The notes under the pieces: model-generated
Seen by the model: only the letters and a program-made list of their open reading frames with translations
The model's database searches: none
What the model was told of the DNA's origin: nothing
Position numbers and translations under genes: made by a program
Part shown: one piece after another, positions 1 to 4,372 of the stretch
How the letters are laid out: every line of letters starts with the position of its first letter
Position numbering within the stretch: position 1 is the first letter of the stretch
From: SIG607 sp045601805
GTDB lineage: Bacteria > Bacillota > Clostridia > Oscillospirales > Acutalibacteraceae
Assembly: GCA_045601805.1 (NCBI GenBank)
Contig: JAZSAJ010000026.1
Location: 1 to 27,464, forward strand
Direction of reading: 5' to 3'
Length of the DNA: 27,464 nt

Positions 1-1
1 C

Positions 2-7
2 TATAAT
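2..7 (+). promoter_or_regulatory. -10 box of the antitoxin RNA promoter
   Basis: A perfect TATAAT lies at the left edge. The matching -35 would fall outside the window. It is placed to start a short plus-strand RNA at about base 13-15 that runs into the hairpin at 53-97. Confidence 0.5.
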
Positions 8-12
8 ATAAG

Positions 13-97
13 CAGAGAGGCTACCGATAGACGGTCAGCCTAATAATGGGTTAAAGAAATAACCGCACTTTTGGCGAGGGGCGGTTATTTCTTTTTT
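13..97 (+). ncRNA. Putative antisense RNA antitoxin of a type I toxin-antitoxin module
   Basis: This short RNA of about 85 nt is predicted from a TATAAT box at 2-7 and a strong terminator at 53-97. No ORF is evident. It converges on the toxin gene, and its 3' end is complementary to the toxin's last codons and stop. Its 5' part folds into a stem-loop (GGCTACCG, loop ATAGA, CGGT-C-AGCC, 19-40). The 10-mer AGAGGCTACC at 16-25 recurs inverted at 245-254 in the toxin leader, so both RNAs start with look-alike hairpins that could pair. This resembles the RNA I/RNA II layout of the enterococcal par (Fst) locus and the convergent txpA/ratA arrangement. The RNA itself is inferred, and its start is not certain because the -35 lies outside the window. 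Confidence 0.5.
53..97 (+). terminator. Terminator shared by antitoxin and toxin
   Basis: Perfect 14-bp inverted arms at 53-66 and 81-94 (AAAGAAATAACCGC) are followed by a T run on the plus strand. The toxin stop codon (85-87) is inside the right arm. On the minus strand the arm itself ends in TTTCTTT without a longer T run, so termination of the toxin mRNA here is possible but weaker. Confidence 0.75.
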
Positions 98-171
98 GTT
101 ATGTCAATAACAAGTGCGATAATTGCTACAACAAGTGAACCAAAAAGGAACAAAGTCTCGTAAGTAACCAT
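85..171 (-). CDS. Small hydrophobic type I toxin, Hol-Tox/TxpA-like (28 aa)
   Basis: This 28-residue protein has the form typical of the putative holin-like toxin family: a short polar start (MVTYETLF), one membrane helix of about 18 residues (roughly 7-24) and a basic tail ending ITKKK. Family members such as TxpA and the Fst-type peptides act at the inner face of the cytoplasmic membrane when the antisense RNA fails. The start is an ATG with AAAGGAGGGG six bases upstream. A consensus promoter (277-305) and a structured leader of about 100 nt precede it. The ribosome binding site can be masked by an alternative pairing (177-214), as expected for a translationally restrained type I toxin. It is too short for ordinary ORF calling. 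The family assignment rests on length, hydropathy and sequence resemblance. Its position beside a tRNA attachment site suggests a role in maintaining the mobile element. Confidence 0.8.
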   Translation of the reverse strand: MVTYETLFLFGSLVVAIIALVIDITKKK

Positions 172-176
172 TGGCA

Positions 177-214
177 CCCCTCCTTTCATTTAGGAGGGAA
201 AAGTGCCCCTCCTT
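177..214 (-). promoter_or_regulatory. Ribosome binding site with competing anti-SD pairing
   Basis: On the plus strand CCCCTCCTT occurs twice (177-185 and 206-214) with AGGAGGG (192-198) between them. In the toxin mRNA the middle segment can therefore pair either with the true SD (177-185) or with the upstream SD-like copy (206-214). This gives two mutually exclusive hairpins, one closing and one freeing the toxin start. The repeats are seen directly. The switch is inference. Confidence 0.6.
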
Positions 215-224
215 AGTAAAGAAG

Positions 225-251
225 GGCTAACCGCCTACCGTTATGGTAGCC
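225..251 (-). repeat. Toxin-leader hairpin matching the antitoxin 5' hairpin
   Basis: In the toxin mRNA this segment begins GGCTACC and ends TTAGCC, with an inner hairpin CTACC-ATAAC-GGTAG. The antitoxin hairpin at 19-40 has the same frame (GGCTACC ... AGCC). The 10-mer AGAGGCTACC is shared exactly in inverted orientation (16-25 against 245-254). It is a likely site for first contact between the two RNAs. Confidence 0.5.
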
Positions 252-276
252 TCTAAGGGTGCGAAGCACCATTCAT

Positions 277-305
277 ATTATACAATATTCGACACTCATT
301 GTCAA
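277..305 (-). promoter_or_regulatory. Consensus promoter of the toxin gene
   Basis: Read on the minus strand: TTGACA (300-305), exactly 17 bases, TATAAT (277-282). Transcription would begin near 270, giving a leader of about 100 nt before the toxin ATG. Confidence 0.8.
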
Positions 306-448
306 TCGCTCAAAGAGGCTCAAAAGCCTTTATATCAAAGAGTTTTATTACTATAAAAATGCAAAGCCATACCATAACTCTACATAGCCAAACGGAAAAA
401 TTTTTATATTTGCAAACAATTCAAAATCCGACAATATAAAAGGATACG

Positions 449-490
449 TTAGAACTATGTTCTAATGAAACGCTTCTAAAACTGTTCTAA
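449..490. repeat. TTAGAAC-TAT-GTTCTAA palindrome plus extra half-site
   Basis: A perfect 7-bp inverted repeat with a 3-base spacer lies at 449-465. GTTCTAA recurs at 484-490, and a TTCTAA core occurs at 474-479. This is operator-like spacing, possibly for an element-encoded repressor that is not in the window. The B. subtilis LexA box needs a 4-base spacer, so this is not a standard SOS box. Confidence 0.4.
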
Positions 491-504
491 CAAATATCCG
501 AAAA

Positions 505-532
505 ATGAGAAAAACCGTGCAGGGCGCACGGT
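505..532 (-). terminator. Terminator-like hairpin, minus strand
   Basis: Arms ACCGTGC (514-520) and GCACGGT (526-532) with a 5-base loop. On the minus strand the stem is followed by TTTTCTCATTTTT. No gene immediately upstream on that strand is evident, so it may insulate the element end from transcription entering from the right. Confidence 0.5.
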
Positions 533-576
533 TAGTGGCTTTGTGGCAATTTTAGTCAAAAACCCGCATAAATAAA

Positions 577-611
577 GGGATTTACGGGGAACTACAAGGG
601 ACTCAAAGGGA
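577..611 (+). repeat. Four helically phased GGGA motifs beside the attachment site
   Basis: GGGA occurs at 577, 587, 598 and 608, with spacings of 10, 11 and 10 bp. The last two are part of an exact direct repeat AAGGGACT. All face the same side of the helix and end about 28 bp before the tRNA fragment. This is the layout expected of arm-type binding sites for a tyrosine integrase or excisionase. The function is inferred. Confidence 0.5.
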
Positions 612-638
612 CTTATAGGCACACCTATTTATGAAATT

Positions 639-691
639 CAGGTTCTAGTGAGGGCAACTTCATGCAGGTTCGATTCCTGTTACCCGCACCA
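639..691 (+). pseudogene. 3' half of tRNA-Leu(CAG): attachment site of an integrated element
   Basis: The segment reads from a CAG anticodon (639-641) through the rest of the anticodon arm, a class II long variable arm (TGAGG-GCAA-CTTCA), a complete T arm (GCAGG-TTCGATT-CCTGT, 664-680), the 3' acceptor strand TACCCGC, discriminator A and an encoded CCA (689-691). The acceptor 5' strand, D arm and 5' half of the anticodon arm are missing, since the sequence to the left does not pair with these parts. A tRNA cut at the anticodon loop is the usual scar left downstream when a tyrosine-recombinase element inserts into a tRNA gene and rebuilds the intact copy at its other end. Given the plus orientation, the element lies to the left and host DNA starts here. 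The tRNA identity is very likely; the mobile-element reading is strong inference. Confidence 0.85.
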
Positions 692-727
692 AAAAGAAAG
701 ACACGGATTTCCCGTGTTTTTCTTTTT
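691..727 (+). terminator. Former tRNA-Leu terminator
   Basis: Arms at 691-706 and 712-727 (AAAAAGAAAGACACGG against CCGTGTTTTTCTTTTT, one G-U pair) with a 5-base loop and a T-rich 3' arm, directly after the encoded CCA. It probably ended the original, uninterrupted tRNA-Leu transcript. Confidence 0.75.
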
Positions 728-732
728 GTGTT

Positions 733-886
733 TGTGTCCGCAAGGACACAACATCGTTTTGCGGTAAAACCGCAAACACCATTTGAACTTTAGGTCAACA
801 TCATTCCGCTTGCGGACACAAAACGATGTTTTGACTTTGTCAAAAACGATGTGGGCCTTAGCCCAACGATGTTGCACTTCGTGCAA
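733..886. repeat. Mosaic of short stem-loops joined by ACGATGT linkers
   Basis: At least five different small hairpins follow one another: TGTGTCC-GCAA-GGACACA (733-750), TTGCGGT-AAA-ACCGCAA (759-775), TCCGC-TTGCGGA (805-815), TTTTGAC-TTT-GTCAAAA (829-845), GGGC-CTTA-GCCC (853-864) and TTGCAC-TTC-GTGCAA (872-886). The linker ACGATGT is exact at 823, 846 and 866, and appears inverted as ACATCGT at 751. Linkers are conserved while stems differ, and stems remain self-complementary. This looks like an extragenic modular palindrome family rather than a gene or a CRISPR array. Confidence 0.7.
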
Positions 887-900
887 ATTTATGATATAAT
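872..900 (+). promoter_or_regulatory. Extended -10 promoter of the 130-aa membrane protein
   Basis: TTGCAC (872-877), 17 bases, then TATAAT (895-900) preceded by TG-A, an extended -10 element. The weak -35 lies inside the last hairpin of the stem-loop mosaic, so the repeat appears to supply part of the promoter. Confidence 0.6.
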
Positions 901-925
901 CCCCTTAACAAAGGAGTGCGATTTT

Positions 926-1318
926 ATGAAAAAGAAAGCCCTTTTATCATTAACCTTTATCGTAAGTTTGTTGCCAATGTTATTAAATCAATATGGCGGT
1001 TTAAAAGGCGTTCAAGAAATCACCGGTCTTATTAACCTTATTAACCCCATAGGGTTTATATCTGTCATTTTGTTTGCTGTGGGCGTTTGGGTGCCGTTCA
1101 AAAAAGAAACACTTGGAAAAGTGTTAGGGGCTTTAGGTACTATCGGTATTGTTATTTCAGAAATATATAAATTCCTTACGTGGCATGTAATGACAATTAC
1201 TGGCGAAATAAGTTTTGCTAACAGTTTTGAATTTGCATTCCCCGAGTTTTACTTCGGTTTAATTGTATCAATAGCAATGATTGTTGCTTACTTTATTATT
1301 GATAAGAAAATGCGGTAA
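926..1318 (+). CDS. Small four-helix membrane protein, unknown function
   Basis: The product of 130 aa has four likely membrane helices at about residues 5-20, 36-57, 65-85 and 108-126, a basic N-terminus (MKKKA) and a basic C-terminus (DKKMR). I do not recognise the family. The frame stays open further upstream, but the ATG at 926 is the right start: AAAGGAG lies ten bases before it and an extended -10 promoter ends at base 900, so any upstream start would precede transcription. It stands alone between two stem-loop mosaics and ahead of a strong terminator at 1591-1623. No motif suggests transport or catalysis. Its place next to a tRNA attachment site suggests accessory DNA, but nothing ties it to the element itself. 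Confidence 0.75.
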   Translation: MKKKALLSLTFIVSLLPMLLNQYGGLKGVQEITGLINLINPIGFISVILFAVGVWVPFKKETLGKVLGALGTIGIVISEIYKFLTWHVMTITGEISFANSFEFAFPEFYFGLIVSIAMIVAYFIIDKKMR

Positions 1319-1346
1319 AATATAAAATTAAAAGCACTTGCCTAGG

Positions 1347-1546
1347 CGTTGTACCCTTAAGGATACAACGCAGCGATATAAATCTCTTATGGGATTTGCG
1401 ATATACCTAAAGGTGCGAAATAAGACTGCGCCTTTTGATATATTCTTCGGACGAGACGGGATTTATATCATATCGCGTTTACCGTAAGGTAAACATATCG
1501 AATTTCACGAAGTAAAATATATCGAATTGCGAAGCAATATATCGCG
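1347..1546. repeat. Mosaic of short stem-loops joined by ATATCG linkers
   Basis: Hairpins include CGTTGTACCC-TTAA-GGATACAACG (1347-1370, one mismatch), AATCTC-TTAT-GGGATT (1381-1396), GTTTACC-GTAA-GGTAAAC (1477-1494), ATTTCAC-GAA-GTAAAAT (1502-1518, one mismatch) and ATTGC-GAA-GCAAT (1526-1538). They are separated by ATATCGA (1495-1501 and 1519-1525) or ATATCG (1539-1544), with a CGATATA variant at 1374. The construction rule is the same as at 733-886, but the linker differs. The middle (about 1400-1470) is more degenerate. Confidence 0.7.
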
Positions 1547-1590
1547 AATTACCATTCTCAAAATTTAATATATTCTCTGTTGGACAGTAA

Positions 1591-1623
1591 AAAAGCTGTG
1601 TAGAAAATTTCTACACAGCTTTT
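1591..1623 (+). terminator. Strong symmetric terminator
   Basis: Sixteen-base perfect arms (AAAAGCTGTGTAGAAA, 1591-1606, and its complement at 1608-1623) followed by TTAATTTT. A-rich and T-rich flanks let it work in both directions. It ends the 130-aa gene's transcript after the stem-loop mosaic. Confidence 0.8.
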
Positions 1624-1641
1624 AATTTTCGTCTCACACCG

Positions 1642-1681
1642 TAACAAGCAGGGAAAATGTACGGCACATTTTCCGCTTGTT
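1642..1681. repeat. Long imperfect palindrome
   Basis: TAACAAGCAGGGAAAATGT (1642-1660) pairs with ACATTTTCCGCTTGTTA (1665-1681) except for two extra bases in the left arm. There is no T run, so it is not a standard terminator. It may be another dispersed extragenic palindrome. Confidence 0.5.
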
Positions 1682-1716
1682 ATGAGGACCTAAAACCCCA
1701 TTTACCCAACTCAATA

Positions 1717-1745
1717 TTGCTATTTTGCGGTTTATAATATATAAT
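1717..1745 (+). promoter_or_regulatory. Promoter of the 462-aa TPR/membrane protein
   Basis: TTGCTA (1717-1722), 17 bases, TATAAT (1740-1745). A second TATAAT at 1733-1738 overlaps. The transcript would start about 15 bases before the ATG, giving a very short leader. Confidence 0.6.
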
Positions 1746-1767
1746 ACCTATAACGCGAGGTGTTATT

Positions 1768-3156
1768 ATGAACAATTACAATACAAAGGCTATTTTAAAA
1801 AAATACAGACTTTGTTTATTAGGTGTTTTTGGTGTGTTTGTGGCAATTGCTATCATAATGTTGGTATTTACCGATAGCGATTTTTTATATGGTTTATCAC
1901 TGCTTTTAGGTTTTGTTTCAATTAAGATATCTGGAGCGATTTTTTATAATAAATTCTTTAATTCCATTTTGACTAACGAATTAAATCTCCCCAAATATAT
2001 TGATTTGATTGAAACGGGAAAAATCGTTTCCAACAGTCTTCTTGAACACTTAAATATCGCTTATTATTCAGGCGATTATAATAAAGTAATCAACATTTGC
2101 AAAATGAAACTTGAAAACAAAAAGTTTGAAAAAGTGAAGCATTTCTATTTGTTGATGCTCGCTCGTTCTTACTTTGAAATAGGCGATTTAGAAAACTTAA
2201 AAACAGTTAATGAAATGTTTAAAAGTTTTATAGCAACAAACAAGAACGGAAACAAAATAAAAGAAAAATTGATTTATTTTAAGTTTGTTGATTTGTATCT
2301 GTCAGGCGATTTCTCTACCGCAAAAGAACTTTACGAAAAATTATATTCAAGTCAAAAAGAAAACCAAAGCAAAGTTAAATTAAATGATGTTTCTATAAGA
2401 TTTACATTTGCTATTTGTTGTTATAAATGCGGTGAGTTTGCAAAAGCAACTGAATTGTTTAATGATGTAATTGCTCTTGCACCCACTTTTCATTATGCAG
2501 AAATATCAAAAGGATATTTAGAGGCGATAAACAATAACACAGATTATATCCCCGAACAAATAACTTTTGATACGGATACAACAAATATTCCTACCCCTAA
2601 ATCGAGAAAGAAATTTAAAATCATTTATGCGGTATGTTTTTCCTTGATATTAATTGGTGTAATCGGTTCTGCGATAATTTCAGCAACGGCTCCGAAACAA
2701 CCTGTGCATTTCAAAGGAATTGACTATTATTCAACTAAAAGCGATGTTCACTCTATATATGGAAAACCTGACGAAATAAGAGAATATGATTCGTTTGAAG
2801 GTCAATATTATGACTTTTACAATGTTGAATATTTGGGAGTAAAGGCAACCATACAGTTCACATATTATTTTGATAGCGATATACTGCACAGTTCGTGGTT
2901 TACTATTGATTCAACAAAGTTTTCAAGTTATGATGAATATAAATCGGCTGTTAATAGAACCTATGACTATTTTGAAAAGACACTTGCAAAATATAGAATT
3001 GAAGATGAAAGCGACGAAAATGGACGATACATAACTTGGTTCAATGACAAAGGTGGATATTCTTATAGTATGTTTGAAACTGAATTGACCTTTTCCAAAG
3101 AAGAAAATGATATTAGAGAATGTACTGTTTTTGAGTTCTGCAAATACAGTGAATAA
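1768..3156 (+). CDS. Membrane-anchored protein with TPR-like middle and SmpA/OmlA-like C-terminal domain
   Basis: The product is 462 aa with a three-part build. Residues 14-60 hold two membrane helices. Residues 90-250 are helical with TPR-like spacing of small and aromatic residues (for example ARSYFEIGDLENLK and CCYKCGEFAKATELFNDVIAL). A further helix spans about 283-305. Residues 315-462 form a beta-rich domain with SDVHSIYGKPDEIREYD near its start, recalling the 'G..dV...lG.P' opening of SmpA/OmlA or BLIP-fold domains. Topology would put the TPR region and the C-terminal domain on opposite sides of the membrane. The start is ATG with a modest GAGG site (1757-1760) and a promoter immediately upstream. 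I cannot name a function; a protein-protein scaffold across the membrane is a reasonable guess. It is monocistronic, ending in the terminator at 3165-3196. Confidence 0.7.
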   Translation: MNNYNTKAILKKYRLCLLGVFGVFVAIAIIMLVFTDSDFLYGLSLLLGFVSIKISGAIFYNKFFNSILTNELNLPKYIDLIETGKIVSNSLLEHLNIAYYSGDYNKVINICKMKLENKKFEKVKHFYLLMLARSYFEIGDLENLKTVNEMFKSFIATNKNGNKIKEKLIYFKFVDLYLSGDFSTAKELYEKLYSSQKENQSKVKLNDVSIRFTFAICCYKCGEFAKATELFNDVIALAPTFHYAEISKGYLEAINNNTDYIPEQITFDTDTTNIPTPKSRKKFKIIYAVCFSLILIGVIGSAIISATAPKQPVHFKGIDYYSTKSDVHSIYGKPDEIREYDSFEGQYYDFYNVEYLGVKATIQFTYYFDSDILHSSWFTIDSTKFSSYDEYKSAVNRTYDYFEKTLAKYRIEDESDENGRYITWFNDKGGYSYSMFETELTFSKEENDIRECTVFEFCKYSE

Positions 3157-3164
3157 TGCAACCA

Positions 3165-3196
3165 AAAAAGATGCGTAGGAATTTACGCATCTTTTT
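3165..3196. terminator. Bidirectional terminator between convergent genes
   Basis: Arms AAAAAGATGCGTA (3165-3177) and TACGCATCTTTTT (3184-3196) with a 6-base loop. It lies eight bases after the 462-aa gene and also downstream of gpsA on the other strand, so it can serve both. Confidence 0.8.
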
Positions 3197-3260
3197 GCTT
3201 TGTGTTTTGATATAACAATAATTATGTCCTTTAGAGTACGACTAATAAGCAAGTGCTTTT

Positions 3261-4271
3261 TTACATTTGTGGGGGGATTATTATTTCGGGTTTTTTGCCG
3301 CGGCTCATAAGGTCGCGGACGGTGTCTTCGGGTTTTGTACCATTATTTACAATATCGTTAACCGCCTCTATAATTGGCAGTTCAACGCCGTATTTTTCTT
3401 TAAGTTTCATAGCGGCAGGAATGGCGTTAAGTCCCTCTACAACCATACCAACTTGTTTTATGGCATCAGCCACCGGCACCCCTTGACCAATTAACAAACC
3501 GCAACGATTATTACGGCTATGAACACTGGTTGCGGTAACAATAAGGTCGCCAATACCAGCAAGGCCGCCAAATGTATGCTCATCACAACCCATTGCAACG
3601 CCTAATCGGGCAATTTCTGCCATACCGCGTGTAATTAAAGCCGCTTTTGTGTTATCGCCGTAGCCAAGCCCCAAGGCAATGCCCGAAGCCAAGGCAATTA
3701 TGTTTTTCATTGCGCCGCAAAGTTCAACACCAAGCACATCGGTATTTGTGTATACCCTCATACAAGTGCCCCAAAAAACACTTTGCACATAAAGTGCCGT
3801 CTGCTCATCTTCACAAGCAGAAACAATGGTTGTAGGCAAATCTTTTGCAACTTCTTCGGCGTGTGTGGGACCGGAAAGAGCTACCACTTTTGCCTTACCC
3901 TTTAACTCGTGGTTAATAATTTGCGACATCGTATAAAGAGTATCTGCTTCAATACCTTTGGCAACGTCAACTATTATTTGGCCCTCCTTAACAAAGGGGG
4001 CTACTTTAGCGGCGGTTGCGCGTACAAAAGGAGAAGCCACTGCAAAGAGCAGTACGTCTTTATCTTTACAAACAACCGCAATATCCTTTGTAAATTCTAC
4101 CCCGCTGGGAATTTCCATTTCGGGCAGGTTTGGGTGGGTGCGGTTAGCCGAAAGAACATCAATTTCCTTATTTAGAGCAGACCAAACAGTAACGCTGTGG
4201 CCGTTATTACAAAGCATACGGGCAAGGGCTATGCCCCAAGTACCCGCGCCTAAAACACCAATTTTTGCCAT
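3261..4271 (-). CDS. gpsA: Glycerol-3-phosphate dehydrogenase [NAD(P)+]
   Basis: The enzyme reduces dihydroxyacetone phosphate to sn-glycerol 3-phosphate, the backbone for phospholipid synthesis, in the cytoplasm. At 336 aa it has the normal family length. Visible motifs are the nucleotide-binding GAGTWG at residues 8-13, the conserved DVAKGIE around residue 102, and GAMKN with the catalytic lysine at about residue 189, followed by the helical C-terminal domain (SGIALGLGYGDNTKAAL and RNNRCG regions). An upstream in-frame start ten codons earlier exists, but the ATG at 4271 is correct because GGAGGA (4281-4286) sits nine bases before it and the protein then begins MAKIGVLGAG. It has its own consensus promoter (4301-4329) and is independent of the dehydrogenase genes further right, which end in the terminator at 4337-4364. 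Confidence 0.95.
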   Translation of the reverse strand: MAKIGVLGAGTWGIALARMLCNNGHSVTVWSALNKEIDVLSANRTHPNLPEMEIPSGVEFTKDIAVVCKDKDVLLFAVASPFVRATAAKVAPFVKEGQIIVDVAKGIEADTLYTMSQIINHELKGKAKVVALSGPTHAEEVAKDLPTTIVSACEDEQTALYVQSVFWGTCMRVYTNTDVLGVELCGAMKNIIALASGIALGLGYGDNTKAALITRGMAEIARLGVAMGCDEHTFGGLAGIGDLIVTATSVHSRNNRCGLLIGQGVPVADAIKQVGMVVEGLNAIPAAMKLKEKYGVELPIIEAVNDIVNNGTKPEDTVRDLMSRGKKPEIIIPPQM

Positions 4272-4300
4272 AAAAATAAATCCTCCGTATTTCCTTCCCA

Positions 4301-4329
4301 ATTATATCCTATTTAGCGTCAACTGTCAA
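4301..4329 (-). promoter_or_regulatory. Consensus promoter of gpsA
   Basis: Minus-strand TTGACA (4324-4329), 17 bases, TATAAT (4301-4306): a perfect sigma-A type promoter, giving a leader of about 23 bases. Confidence 0.85.
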
Positions 4330-4336
4330 TTCATTA

Positions 4337-4364
4337 AAAAAAACGCCTCTGCTTTTGCAGAGGC
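4337..4364 (-). terminator. Terminator of the hexitol-phosphate operon
   Basis: Arms GCCTCTGC (4345-4352) and GCAGAGGC (4357-4364) around a TTTT loop. On the minus strand it is followed by a run of T. It lies eight bases after the MtlD-like gene. Confidence 0.85.
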
Positions 4365-4372
4365 ATTTTGGG

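Larger units (their letters stand above)
306..638. other. Gene-free terminal region of the integrated element
   Basis: No ORF with a convincing start and ribosome binding site is seen on either strand. The stretch is AT-rich. It holds a palindrome with an extra half-site (449-490), a minus-strand terminator-like hairpin (505-532) and phased GGGA repeats (577-611) just before the tRNA fragment. This fits the attachment-proximal end of an integrative element, where recombinase and repressor sites cluster. The integrase gene itself is not visible. Confidence 0.5.

Noticed and set aside
449..465. LexA (SOS) box
   Set aside because: The inverted arms are separated by three bases rather than the four of the B. 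subtilis consensus, and no SOS gene follows.
514..691. Complete tRNA gene
   Set aside because: Only the 3' half (from the anticodon) is present; no acceptor 5' strand or D arm can be found to the left.
680..886. 68-aa minus-strand ORF across the tRNA end and stem-loop mosaic
   Set aside because: It is composed of the terminator and hairpin repeats, has no ribosome binding site, and shows no protein-like pattern.
733..1546. CRISPR array
   Set aside because: The conserved units are only 6-7 bases long and the segments between them are palindromes of varied length; no cas genes are nearby.
2923..3252. 109-aa minus-strand ORF
   Set aside because: It is antisense to the end of the 462-aa gene and spans its terminator; no start signal.
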